Positions 31,311 through 43,256 of a stretch of 64,000 bases of DNA are shown piece after piece; position 1 is the first letter of the stretch; each line of letters begins with the position of its first letter. The notes beneath the pieces are model-generated. The model ran no database searches, was not told the origin of the DNA, and was given only the letters and a program-made list of their open reading frames with translations. Origin of the DNA: Haberlea rhodopensis (taxonomy: Eukaryota > Streptophyta > Magnoliopsida > Lamiales > Gesneriaceae); assembly GCA_907163345.1 (NCBI GenBank), contig CAJQUN010000950.1, forward strand, positions 62,001 to 126,000, read 5' to 3'. The position numbers and the translations under genes were made by a program.

Positions 31311-31660
31311 AGTCAAGATTACTATTAAACACTCTATAAGCCTACTTTTCAAGCACTTCTCCACTAATGTAGTTATTTCATAGACTTGGATCAGAATGAC
31401 TTTTTAAGCTTATAATGTCAGGCCTTGGGTGTCGGCTTCAAAGAAAAGAAAAGATAATCGCAAAGAAGAGAGTATAATCTTATGTCGCACATTTCAAACT
31501 CCTCTTATTTTTCTTGTCTAGCCTTGTCCACTTTGGGTCTTATACATGTTTTTTTCAAGGCTTTTTCTTCTCTTTTCTTTCCTATTCTCAATCCTCAATC
31601 ATTATCACATTAAGCTCCTTAAAATATAGTCATTTAAGTGCATCTAATGAGATTCATTAT
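31311..31660 (-). other. Athila-like internal remnant
   Basis: Non-coding. It ends at the ATTAT target duplication (31656-31660) of the next element. It is assigned to the Athila 3' region by position only. Confidence 0.45.
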
Positions 31661-32523
31661 TGTAAGGACCCCCGTGCCCTTAACCCGTTATTAGTGTATT
31701 AAGTCATACCATTAGTGCATATAATCATACTATCATGGGGAAAACCATATGCAAGTGCAACACCATATACTATCCAGAAAATTTCTTGCATTCAATCCGC
31801 ATAATATTCGAATTCCCCAACCAAGATTATTTGTATAACATGCACCCTCATAAATACACTAACATGCTCTCATTTCATTTAGCAATTCCATATTTAATTG
31901 CATGAAAACCATAAACGAAAAGAGAAGAGCCGTAGCCCATTTTAACATCTCATATACACGTAAAATGTACTCAAATAAGAGCACCCAATAAACACGCGTG
32001 TATCTCATGTATAAAACATTCTATCGGATACCGTTATTGGTGCTTCAATCCTGGAAATACCTCCCAAGCGCAACTCGATCTCAACTCTGGATCTAAGCGC
32101 CTATCCAATCAGCTCTAGTACCTCGACTCTGGAAGTACCTCTAGTCAACAGCTCGAGCTCAACTCCAAAGCCGCTGCTACACCTGTATCACCTACCCCAA
32201 CAGAGACAGCCCCCACACGGGGTGAGCATACCAATACCACCAATCCAATAAACATAACATTGCAATTCATAATTTACAGAATGTAAATGCCATAATTTAA
32301 ATGATACTCCCTGGATGGTATCACCCTCATCCGGGATCCCCTGTATTGTCCCTGTTCTCAAAATAACCAAACTCATCAGATTCCCAAAGCCAGTTAATCG
32401 GCACATGGATTAACTAATACCGTTTTATTATGCAAGTTCCATAACCAATATGGTACAATTATTATATAAAAGACATAGATGTCACATATATCAAATGAAT
32501 GGTTCCATGTTCCTATTTCATTG

Positions 32524-32645
32524 CTCGCTCCACAATAGCGGCATTCTAAACCCCGCGCACGCTCAACAATAGCGGCGTCATAACTGATGGTCGCTCAACG
32601 GCGACAGCATCCCAATTCATTGCTCGCTCAATAGCGGCACCATAT
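32524..32645 (-). repeat. CGCT/AGCG stem-loop array in family A LTR
   Basis: Units include GCTCGCTCCACAATAGCGGC, CGCTCAATAGCG and a compensated form GTCGCTCAACGGCGAC. A near copy lies at 40758-40880. Confidence 0.6.
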
Positions 32646-33208
32646 GGTTCCCAATGTATAATCCATTTGACATAAATACCATTTACCATGCATATCATTA
32701 TCCGTTTATAGCAAGTATCATACACCATGCATTTCAATACCTATTCAATGCAATTACCACATGCCACATATTTCCATATCCATTTAACCAATTACCACAT
32801 GCCATGCATTTCCATATCCATTTAACCAAATGCCACATACCATGCATTTTACAGTTGCAACATTATAATAGGCTATGCTCGTACGTCATACGTACCTTGA
32901 GTTTCCGTAGTCCGAGCCAAACCTTGCTTTAGTTCCATGCCTCGAGAAAGATGTGCTAAAACGCATAAACAACCCACAATCAAGCATAAGCATGCAACCA
33001 CGTGCCCAAGCACGTTCAAAACTCCCAAACATATCGTCTATCCATGATGATTACCAAATTATAAAAGTTCCCGGCTAAGCATGTATAATACCCCAAAAAT
33101 ATTGTCAATCCATGACAATTAACCTTTTAAAATAACCCGGGGCGAAGCATGCAAGACACCCAAAAAGAGCCATGAAACAACAAAAGAGGCACCAACAAAC
33201 TGGCCATC

Positions 33209-33354
33209 TCGATCGATCGAAATTTCATGTCGATCGATCGAAAACCACCCTCCGATCGATCCGTCAAAATACCGATCGATCGGTCCACTGTTCCAAAGTC
33301 ACTAAAAACATTCTGCCATGCTCGATCGATCGAAAATATTTTCGGATCGATCGA
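33209..33354. promoter_or_regulatory. GATCGATC dyad cluster (6 sites, 3' LTR)
   Basis: Six sites, mainly TCGATCGATCGA and one ACCGATCGATCGGT, in 146 bases. Sites differ from the 5' LTR copy by single changes inside the dyads. Confidence 0.85.
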
Positions 33355-34160
33355 GCAGCCCTGTATATGCGAGAAACCTCCAAGAATGAGCTCCTTTCAA
33401 CACCAAATCACCTATAACTCAAACCCACTTCGATTTACAACATAAAACCAACCAAAAACCATCTAAACACTACAAAACCTAACCCCCAACACATACAACA
33501 ATGTTAGAACAATATCTACCCCTTGAACCCCAAGATACAACACCAAAACCAACCAATATACAACAAAACTTTGCTAGGTTGGTAGCTTACCCTTTGAGCT
33601 TCAAGATTCTAGCAAGAAATCATGAAAATGGCTCTTTTCCAAAGCTTTCTCCTTCCTTTCATGTCGAGGAACGAAAATGGTGGGTTTGGATGAGGTGATG
33701 GCAAGGTCAAGATAAAGGTGATAGAATGGGGTGGATGGGATGTAAAGGAGGGGGAATGTTTCTTTTAACATTTTTATAACATGCATCCAATAATTGTATG
33801 GTATGAAAATTATGTCCAACATGACATTTCAAAACCCCTCATCCAATTATGCATTAAGACTCACATTAGTCATGTTTTAATTAAATAATTAAAACCCACT
33901 CCGATCAAATCATACCAATAACCAAAATTCCCAACATGCAACGAATGCATCCCGGATCCCGACTCTCACCAAAAACCTAAATCATAGGTTTTTCACCAAA
34001 TTGAGAATACAATCTCGACCTTTGGATCCAACGATCCTAAATGCCCGATTTACAACCTCGGGAGACCCAAAACCGCAATTAATTCCTAATTGCCACAATA
34101 TAAATCCATTAAGGATTAATAACCCTCCGGGAGTAAGACTAATAATCCCAGGACATCACA

Positions 34161-34200
34161 ATTATCCCCCACTAATAAAAATTTCGTCCTCGAAATTTGC
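34161..34200 (-). promoter_or_regulatory. Polypurine tract and AAATTTCG hairpin
   Basis: On the minus strand, AAATTTCG-AGGA-CGAAATTT is followed by a G-rich tract ending at the 3' LTR. This arrangement is typical of Tekay/Del-type elements. Confidence 0.8.
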
Positions 34201-36360
34201 ACCGGTGTACTCCACGTAACACCAAGGCTACACCAACCAAAATAAAACCACGACCCCGATTCTGGACCACATTATAATCGAATGAACAACTGCGAGAACC
34301 CCAATCTCGCACCAAGCCCTAAAATAGAGCAAACGCCAAAATCCATACAAACCCAAAAATAACAACATACCTCGATGTGAATTGTCCCAGAAGTCAGTCC
34401 ACCACGACTACAAATCAACCAAATCTTCCTTGGTTCTGACATAGATATCACTCCGTGATATTCATCACTTGCCCACGATGCTTGACACGCATCGTCATGA
34501 TGGGAACCACTAGTATAAACAGTATACTCACAGAAAAATCCAGTTTCTGCTTCCCAGTCCATCTCCTCCAAAGGAGTAGTTGCACCAATTGCAATCCGGA
34601 CCGGGTTACCCACGGTCACTGATCCACACAAAACACATCACCACAGAAATCTAAAACAAGGTGTTCCAAGAAATCATATCTTGGTCCTGACACACCATTA
34701 AGACTCCACAAAGTCTCAAGTTCCACAGAGGTCATTCAAAACAAACAATTGCATTCCTGCTATACGTGTCAATCCACGATACTAAACAAATCCGAATCCT
34801 GGCCATCCCTCGTTCATCCTGGGATTTAACAATCCTAAAAAACAGGAAGGCTATCGAATTATCCAACAAGAACTACCATGGTCCTAAACACGACAAGTCC
34901 TCAAAAGGGAAGTCAAACAGACCTCACGATTATTCCTCAGAATACATCGTGCCATCGAGATTACCAATCTCAAATTGTCACGATCTCCCACCGGAGATTC
35001 ACCAAACCGAGCATACAAACTCGACGTTCAACAAGGAACAAAATAAAGTTGGCATTCGTATACACACACGGCATACATGCCCACGTACCAACACAAAATG
35101 CATACTCAATGCAATAGACTCGGGTATCTCCAAACATACCCAAAATTCCAAACCACTGCCAAACCTCGATTATTCTCACTACACGGAGAATAATGGTTGA
35201 CAAACCAAAACCAAAGGGTGTGATTTCAACATCAACACCACACGAATCAAAACAACGAATCTCCCAAAAATTCATCCGGTAGGTATAACAATACCGCCTT
35301 CCTCACAAGGAAAGTGTCATGAACTCATGACCCTCCAACTTCGAACTACCGTTCGGAAAACCTGGATATATTTATATCAAAACATATCCCGGAACCAACA
35401 AAAGATGACTGATTCAGAATAGCGCATCCCTGCAACTATTACCAATCTGAAACCCGTATACACCATGTATACTCATCCTAAAAATGCTCTGTACTAATAT
35501 CATAGTACTCCTCAAAACCGAGCATTTCCCCGGAGACGTATCTTCGATCGTCTCACCGGAAGTACGAAGCCATCACATAGTCCAACACTAGTAGGGCTTA
35601 CCCCGGTTGATTCACAATCAACCCTCAACCAATACCAGCTGTCTCCACGACAGTGCCATCCAAATTTCTCCAAGAAATAAAATCGGTATAGTAGTGTTAC
35701 CCCACTAGCTATATCCTACAAATCCAATCGTGACTCCCATCGCATTCCACATGCAAGGATGCTCAACCAGAGCTAATGACGACTTGTTGACACTCACGTT
35801 GGTATTCCCAACAAAATCGAGTTGTCCCGGCACAAGTCACTCGAAACATTTGACGTACAAATGCCCCCGTGAGGTATTCCCTACCTCAATCACCATGCCA
35901 TAAAGAGACTACAAGAGTCTATCATCACCCTCATCGTATCACCATATGATTCACCCAGCTCGAATCCAACGAGCAGCATAAAGGCTAACACAAGCACACT
36001 AAAGTACTGCAACAATACCTGGCTAACGGTTTGTTGGCCCCATAGGTTCATACCAACCTATCAACGTGACACACGTTCCATCCCGATATACCATACCGCA
36101 CAATCATTAGAGTTGTGGGTCATCGCCCAACATACCTCTAAAACACCAAGCATAATGGACAACCCGGTGTCCTTGCTCAACTACGATGCAATCATAAACC
36201 ATTAAGACTTATTCCACACCCTCAGGGTGGGTGTGATCATGCCTACACCACATCACAACATCAAGCGAGTAGTTTCCTCAATGACTACTCTTACCACCAA
36301 TCACTTGGCCTTAGCCAATCCAGCGAGTATACCCGGAGGGTATCATTACTCGAAAAATGT
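34201..36360 (-). repeat. Dense array of about 45 unrelated short stem-loops
   Basis: Inverted repeats of 4-9 bp with 2-15 base loops follow one another about every 45 bases. Clear cases: ACGATGC/GCATCGT (34475-34495), GAGATT/AATCTC (34957-34971), ATCTCC/GGAGAT (34983-34998), ATTATTCTC/GAGAATAAT (35169-35194), GTCATGA/TCATGAC (35316-35331), GTATAC/GTATAC (35456-35472), GTACTA/TAGTAC (35491-35508), GGTTGATT/AATCAACC (35605-35623), ATTTCT/AGAAAT (35664-35678), CATTTG/CAAATG (35847-35863), TGAGGTA/TACCTCA (35870-35888), ATAGGTT/AACCTAT (36042-36061), GAGTAGT/ACTACTC (36267-36290) and ATACCC/GGGTAT (36329-36343). Stem sequences differ from unit to unit. No ORF here is recognisable. Confidence 0.7.
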
Positions 36361-36660
36361 TTACCTCTATAACATGATGCGGTACACTCACTGGTACAAT
36401 GCATCCAATGTTTCATCGAGCAAACCTGCTCGGCAAAAGGTCTCGTCAACTAGTGACCCAGACTCTACCATGTGCTCACCATCGGCACTCAAACCATATA
36501 ACAAAATTCACAAACATGAATGTATTATTCACCATGACGACGCCACGCGTCCACATAAACATCCCAAATAACATCGTCAAACATATGACGATACCTGTCG
36601 ATATACGACACTCATAATCCCATCGTCAATCACATGACGGTATAAACAACACATAGTATT
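36361..36660. other. Non-coding internal sequence with sparser hairpins
   Basis: A few stems continue, such as ATCGTCA/TGACGAT near 36573-36592 and CGTCA/TGACG near 36622-36638. No gene is seen. Confidence 0.5.
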
Positions 36661-37448
36661 CACAATAATGATAACAAAAGTAATATGCCAAATCGCTATC
36701 AAGATAGCGGAATACCTGTATCCATCGTTCATCCGAGGTACATAAGCGGCATCCATCGCTCGTAGGCGGCATAATCCAGTGCTACACACATAGCGGTATA
36801 ATCCATCGCTATAGAGTCGACTGTATGATCCCTCGCCATAAAGTCAGCAGCATGAAACATCGCTATAGATGTCCGACGGTATGAACCATCGCCATAGATG
36901 TAGCGGAATGTACCATCGCTATATGATACCTGGCGGCATAAGCCATCGCCAATAGAATACCCGGCGGCATGAACCATCGCCAATAGAATACCCAGCGGCA
37001 TGAACCATCGCCAATAGAATACCCGGCGGAACCATCGCCAATAGAATACCCAGCGGAACCATCACCAATAGGATACCCGGCGGAACCATCGCCAATAGAA
37101 TACCCGGCGGAACCATCGCGGACTCAAGAGGTACTCACACCCATGTATTACTTCGTTCCCGATCGCATCGCTACGTAATGACAGCGTCATCATCGCTTCG
37201 ACGTGACAGCGGCATGTATCATCGCTTCGACACGACAGCGGCATCTTCGCTTTGACATGACGGTGGTACCATCGCTTCGACGTGACAGCGGCATTTACCA
37301 TCGCTTCGACATGACAGCGACATTTACCATCGTTCCGGCATGACAACGGAAATACCCCTCGCTTCGACATATTAGCGGCATAATATCCCTCGCGATAGTA
37401 ATATGACAGCGGCATTATCCTTCGCTTCGACATATTTGCGGCAAATAT
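36661..37448 (-). repeat. CGCT/AGCG-type stem-loop array in family A internal region
   Basis: Two tandem blocks. At 36667-37120 units end in GCGG and include CGCTATCAAGATAGCG and repeated CGCCAATAGAATACCCGGCG. At 37160-37440 units read CGCTTCGACATGACAGCG, with a compensated CGTT..AACG form near 37330-37347. The solo LTR at 37449 interrupts the array, which resumes at 39379. Confidence 0.75.
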
Positions 37449-37882
37449 TGTAGGGTCTTCCTACCTTAACGTCATTATAAACACATATTATGGACTAATC
37501 ATGCATTCATAGCATCTTAGGGTTCCGGTTGTAGCTTTGAGCTAATAGAGTTACAGGCCAAAAATAAAATTTCAAAACTTAATTAATTACATTCTCAAAT
37601 GAATGTTAAGGCGATAGAATTATACTACTCCTAGAGTAGAAACTATCCAAAAATCCTGTATCCTAACTTCTTTCATGCTCCTCATAGCTCACTGCCTCAA
37701 CCCGGCCCTTAGTCCTTTAGTCCAAAAGTGTACCTACAGGGACAACGCATCGTGAGCATACAAACATTTACTTAACATCATATAAAAAGGCATAACAATA
37801 AATGCGTAACATCTTAGTTAAGTAAAATTCATTGGTCGTTCTTTAACCTCTTTTGTTGTCCCTGATTCTCATTCACGTATAA

Positions 37883-38092
37883 GGGCATCTTACCCCATTG
37901 TATGGCATCTTACCATAACATAACATCGTGTGACATCTTACCACATGGGCATCTTACCCAATAGTATGGCGTCTTACCATATCATAAACATCGTGTGGCA
38001 TCTTACCACATGGGCATCTTACCCAATCATATACATCGAGTGGCATCTTACCACATGGGCATCTTACCCAATCATATGGCATCTTACCATAT
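37883..38092. repeat. Ten stem-loops with constant CATCTTA loop and compensating stems
   Basis: Stems around the loop CATCTTA: GGG/CCC (37883), TATGG/CCATA (37901), TGGG/CCCA (37946, 38011, 38056), TATGG/CCATA with loop CGTCTTA (37965), TGTGG/CCACA (37994), GTGG/CCAC (38040) and ATATGG/CCATAT (38074). One unit near 37929 has a mismatch. The array is in the downstream part of the minus-strand LTR. Confidence 0.85.
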
Positions 38093-38154
38093 CATATACA
38101 TCGAGTCATTAAATAAACATCGTATAAACATTATCATAATCTTACTTATCACAA

Positions 38155-38290
38155 TCATCATCATAAACGTCATCATCATAGACATCATCATCATAAACAT
38201 CATCATCATGAACATCATCATCATAAACATCATCATCATAAACTTCATCATCATAAACTTACTTATCAAAATTCATCATCATAAACATCA
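38155..38290. repeat. ATCATCATCATAAAC microsatellite-like repeat
   Basis: Short tandem blocks of (ATC)n with ATAAAC, next to the stem-loop array. Long frames rich in Met or Ile across it are artefacts. Confidence 0.8.
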
Positions 38291-38500
38291 TATGTAGGAG
38301 TATGGTTTACCGTCCGATGCCTGTACGTTTCTTACGTACCTTAATTTCCAAAAGTGGAGAAGTTGGAGAACTTTATCTCCTGGATGTTGTGGGTACCTGT
38401 GATGGTTCTACATAACCATAAAAATCGATATTATAAGCTAATCATAGTCCAATATCCAAAAACCCCACAAAAACATCAAAAACACATATTTATGTGTCTC

Positions 38501-38708
38501 GCGATCGATCGCTGGGTTGTCCCGATCGATCGCGAGATCACACTGCCCGTTGCTGAAATTCTGAGTCTTCGGCGATCGATCGCCACTTTTGGCGCGATCG
38601 ATCGCCAGCTCGCCGATCGATCGCCCAAAAGTGGCGATCAATCGCCAAATGCTACTGGCGCGCACTGGAGGCTCGCGATCGATCGCCAAAAACGGGCGAT
38701 CGATCGCC
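38501..38708. promoter_or_regulatory. GATCGATC dyad cluster (8 sites, solo LTR)
   Basis: Eight sites, seven intact and one GGCGATCAATCGCC. The first two sites also pair with each other as one long stem (CTCGCGATCGATCG and its complement). Confidence 0.85.
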
Positions 38709-39373
38709 GAGTACTGAACCACGAAAAATCGCCATTTTTGAGCATTTTTCAAGCTCCACTTCATTCCTTGCAAACCCAAACTTCCCTACAACATCAATAT
38801 CATCATAACTCACAAAGACCCACATAAAACACTTCAAAAATCATACCCCAACCATAAATAACATATACCCCAAAACAACCCACATAAAAACATCAAAATC
38901 TAACCCATTTCAACACCAAACATCATAAAAACTTAAGGAAGGGTTCCATACCTCTTAGGGACTCCAAATCCTACAATAAATCTCACAAACAAAGGTTTTG
39001 TGAAGATTTCTCCTTCCACTTTAGCCAAGTTTCGAAAATGTGAGGTGGGTTAGGGTTGGGGATGAATTTGGGGGGTTTAAAAGTGATTGAAAAGTAAGTG
39101 GGTATATTGGGGAAAGAGGGTTATAAAGGTTAATATAAAATTTGCACCCCAAAGTTAACATGATGTATAAAATACCCAAACATGGTATTTTATAAGCATT
39201 TAATAAAATGCAACAAACTTCCTCTAAATTCACATCTTCCTCATATTTAATAATCAACACATTTAAATCATGTTAACATCTTATTGCCCAACACATAAAT
39301 CAATTACCTCATAATTCATCATATAAACATAATTAATGCCTTAATTGCAATTAATCATTTCGGGGACATCACA

Positions 39374-39899
39374 AATATTCTTCCTCGCTATAATATGACA
39401 GCGGCAAGTATTCACATCGCTACGCTATGCATGCAACCGTAATGCATAACCCGTATTCTAATAATTGTTTCGGCACGACAGCGGCATCATCGCTTCGACG
39501 TGACAGCGGCATTTACCATCGCTTCGACACGACAGCGGCATCATCGCTTCGACGTGCATGCAACCGTAATGCATAACCCGTATTCCAATAAACATCGCCA
39601 TGAGTGTATTTTAATGCACATCGCTCCAACATTTAGCGGCAAAGCACGAAAATCATCACTCCGATGTATATCTATGCAACCGTAATGCATAGTCCATGTC
39701 TCGTAAGACCCTGCAACCACCATGTTTAGCAATAACATATTCCATTTATGAACACATATCATAAACGCACGTAAGCAATATAGTTGTGGAACGCAACACT
39801 AATTACCATCATGCATAAGTATGTGCTTCTCATTCCCATTATCATTTTCCTAGGCCCTCAACAGCCCCAAAGAGCTAACCACTGCTCTGATACCACTAA
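39374..39899 (-). other. Leader of family A element with primer site and hairpins
   Basis: It continues the CGCT/AGCG array (39390-39650), has ATGCA..TGCAT units around AACCGTAATGCAT (three copies), and ends with the complement of the TGGTATCAGAGC primer site (39884-39895) beside the 5' LTR. Confidence 0.75.
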
Positions 39900-42393
39900 T
39901 GTAAGGACCCCCGTGCCCTTAACCCGTTATTAGTGTATTAAGCCATACCATTAGTGCATATAATCATACTATCATGGGGAAAACCATATGCAAGTGCAAC
40001 ACCATATACTATCCAGAAAATTTCTTCCATTCAATCCGCATAATATTCAAATTCCCCAACCAAGATTATTTGTATAACATGCACCCTCACACTAACATGC
40101 TCTCATTTCATTTAGCAATTCCATATTTAATTGCATGTAAACCATAAACAAAAAGAGAAGAGCCGTAGCCCATTTATACATCCCATATACACGTAAAATG
40201 TACTCAAATAAGAGCACCCAATAAACACGCGTGTATCTCATGTATAAAACATTCTATCGGATACCGTTATTGGTGCTTCAATCCTGGAAACACCTCCCAA
40301 GTGCAACTCGATCTCAACTCTGGATCTAAGCGCCTATCCAATCAGCTCTAGTACCTCGACTCTGGAATTACCTCTAGTCAACAGCTCGAGCTCAACTCCA
40401 AAGCCGCTGCTACACCTGTATCACCTGCCCCAACAGAGACAGCCCCCACACGGGGTGAGCATACCAATACCACCAATCCAATAAACATAACATTGCAATT
40501 CATAATTTACAGAATGTAAATGCCATAATTTAAATGATACTCCCTCGATGGTATCACCCTCATCCGGGATCCCCTGTATTGTCCCTGTTCTCAAAATAAC
40601 CAAACTCATCAGATTCCCAAAGCCAGTTAATCGGCACATGGATTAACTAATACAGTTTTATTATGCCAGTTCCATAACCAATATGGTACAATTATTATAT
40701 AAAAGACCGTAGATGTCACATATATCAAATGAATGGTTCCATGTTCCTATTTCATTGCTCGCTCCACAATAGCGGCATTCTAAACCCCACGCACGCTCAA
40801 CAATAACGGCGTCATAACTGATGGTCGCTCAACGGCGACAGCATCCCAATTCATTGCTCGCTCAATAGCGGCACCATATGGTTCCCAATGTATAATCCAT
40901 TTGACATAAATACCATTTACCATGCATATCATTATCCGTTTATAGCAAGTATCATACACCATGCATTTCAATACCTATTCGATGCAATTACCACATGCCA
41001 CATATTTCCATATCCATTTAACCAAATACCACATGCCATGCATTTCCATATCCATTTAACCAAATGCCACATACCATGCATTTTACAGTTGCAACATTAT
41101 AATAGGCTATGCTCGTACGTCATACGTACCTTGAGTTTCCGTAGTCCGAGCCAAACCTTGCTTTAGTTCCATGCCTCGAGAAAGATGTGCTAAAACGCAT
41201 AAACAACCCACAATCAAGCATAAGCATGCAACCACGTGCCCAAGCACGTTCAAAACTCCCAAACATATCGTCTATCCATGATGATTACCAAATTATAAAA
41301 GTTCCCGGCTAAGCATGTATAATACCCCAAAAATATTGTCAATCCATGACAATTAACCTTTTAAAATAACCTGGGGCGAAGCATGCAAGACACCCAAAAA
41401 GAGCCAAGAAACAACAAAAGAGGCACCAACAAACTGGCCATCTCGATCGATCGAAATTTCATGTCGATCGATCGAAAACCACCCTCCGATCGATCGGTCA
41501 AAATACCGATCGATCAGTCCACTGTTCCAAAGTCACTAAAAACATTCTGCCATGCTCGATCGATCGAAAATATTTTCGGGTCGATCGAGCAGCCCTGTAT
41601 ACGCGAGAAACCTCCATGAATGAGCTCCTTTCAACACCAAATCACCTATAACTCAAACCCACTTCGATTTACAACATAAAACCAACCAAAAACCATCTAA
41701 ACACTACAAAACCTAACCCCCAACACATACAACAATGTTAGAACAAGATCTACCCCTTGAACCCCAAGATACAACACCAAAACCAACCAATATACAACAA
41801 AACTTTGCTAGGTTGGTAGCTTACCCTTTGAGCTTCAAGATTCTAGCAAGAAATCATGAAAATGGCTCTTTTCCAAAGCTTTCTCCTTCCTTTCATGCTG
41901 AGGAACGAAAATGGTGGGTTTGGATGAGGTGATGGCAAGGTCAAGATAAAGGTGATAGAATGGGGTGGATGGGATGTAAAGGAAGGGGAATGTTTCTTTT
42001 AACATTTTTATAACATGCATCCAATAATTGTATGGTATGAAAATTATGTCCAACATGACATTTCAAAACCCCTCATCCAATTATGCATTAAGACTCACAT
42101 TAGTCATGTTTTAATTAAATAATTAAAACCCACTCCGATCAAATCATACCAATAACCAAAACTCCCAACATGCAACGAATGCATCCCGGATCCCGACTCT
42201 CACCAAAAACCTAAATCATAGGTTTTTCACCAAATTGAGAATACAATCTCGACCTTTGGATCCAACGATCCTAAATGCCCGATTACAACCTCGGGAGACC
42301 CAAAACCGCAATTAATTCCTAATTGCCACAATATAAATCCATTAAGGATTAATAACCCTCCGGGATTAAGACTAATAATCCCAGGACATCACA
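39900..42393 (-). repeat. 5' LTR of family A element
   Basis: 2494 bp, nearly the same as 31661-34160 with scattered point changes and small indels. It is followed by the duplication ATTAT. Confidence 0.92.
41443..41588. promoter_or_regulatory. GATCGATC dyad cluster (6 sites, 5' LTR)
   Basis: The same six sites as at 33209-33354. Site 3 is intact here and decayed there; site 4 is decayed here (CGATCGATCAG) and intact there. Confidence 0.85.
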
Positions 42394-43256
42394 ATTATAC
42401 TCCCTTGGGGTAAAGATAAATTTTTTTTCATTTTAGGCTACACAAGGTATGTATAATGTCAACAAAAGTCGAATGGTGGCTATTTTTCATTCTTATTCAA
42501 TCAAGCTCAAAGTTGGACACTAAAGATTGATATAGACTAGGTAAGCTTGAAAGGCTCAAACGTTCCAAAAATCGCCTAAATCATGTCCAAGTCAAGTTCC
42601 TAATTATAAAATTTCGCCTCAAAGTGCCCTGAAATAGGTTCTAGAGTGCTTTAAGATCCTCAAGACAAATCATAGTTAACAAAATTTTTCCAATATATAT
42701 TTCCCTCAATCATGACTCAAAAGTGCTCAAGATGTTCCTCAATTTTGAAATATTAACTCAACCACATATATTCACAAACAAGTCCAAAATCATCAAGCTT
42801 CTAGTTGAGATGGGGATTAATATCATTATGTAATACTGTTGCAGGTCTAATTCATTATTTCTTAATGATGAACTCATTTTTCAAAAAAAAAAATTATTTA
42901 TTTTATTTAATATGCTCAAAAAACAATCTAATATCATGATAGACTAGGCATGCAAGATAAGTAACAAGAGAGTACAATAGATATCAGTAAATACCCCCCC
43001 CCCCCCCCCCCCCAAACTTAGTACGTGCATTGCCCTCAATGTACAGTAAATAGTAAACGCAAAAGCAAAACACATACCTCGACGACGATCGTCAGTGATT
43101 GTCGTCCTCATCATGCTCCGGTGGAGATACTGTTTAATAAGTAAAAAAAAACAAAAAATGAAAAGATGAACTAAAGTTTTTGAAAAACATTCAAGAGATA
43201 GAGAGATAGAAAGTTCTTAATTTATAGTCCCAAGCTGGTCTGTCACCTCCTTTTTC
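42394..43256 (-). other. 3' untranslated part of the Athila-like internal region
   Basis: Non-coding. It contains a 20-base C run (42994-43013), which on the minus strand reads CTAAGTTT then a G-run, resembling the TAAGTTTGGGGG motif downstream of Athila pol. No envelope-like ORF is seen. Confidence 0.6.

Larger units (their letters stand above)
31661..34160 (-). repeat. 3' LTR of family A element
   Basis: 2500 bp, TGTAAGGACC..GGACATCACA on plus. It holds direct repeats of a CCATATCCATTTAACCA block (32775-32845), CGCT/AGCG hairpins, a GATCGATC cluster, and hairpins near the far end (for example AAAAACCT/AGGTTTTT at 33972-33994). Confidence 0.92.
37449..39373 (-). mobile_element. Solo LTR (family T-related), 1925 bp
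   Basis: TGTAGGGTC..GGACATCACA on plus is flanked by AATAT (37444-37448 and 39374-39378). It is related to the LTRs at 51671 and 60897. No internal region remains, so it is the product of LTR-LTR recombination. Confidence 0.92.
31661..42393 (-). mobile_element. Non-coding large LTR retrotransposon (family A) inserted in the Athila-like element
   Basis: Two similar LTRs of about 2.5 kb (31661-34160, 39900-42393) are flanked by ATTAT on both outer sides (31656-31660, 42394-42398). On the minus strand the element has a TGGTATCAGAGC primer site and, before the 3' LTR, the AAATTTCG..CGAAATTT hairpin and a GTGGGGGAT polypurine tract, as in Tekay/Del chromodomain Gypsy elements. The 3.8 kb of its own internal DNA codes for nothing I can recognise and is instead full of short inverted repeats. 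It must depend on proteins from elsewhere. Confidence 0.9.

Noticed and set aside
34272..34631. 119-residue minus-strand ORF in family A internal region, and similar ORFs at 34766-35275
   Set aside because: There is no recognisable domain and both strands are open; the stretch is explained by the stem-loop array.
38084..38297. Methionine- or isoleucine-rich ORFs
   Set aside because: They translate an ATC-rich microsatellite.
42994..43013. C20 run as a special regulatory tract
   Set aside because: It lies at the conserved G-run after Athila pol and is probably a simple expansion; length may be an assembly effect. The same applies to the C runs at 5502-5528.
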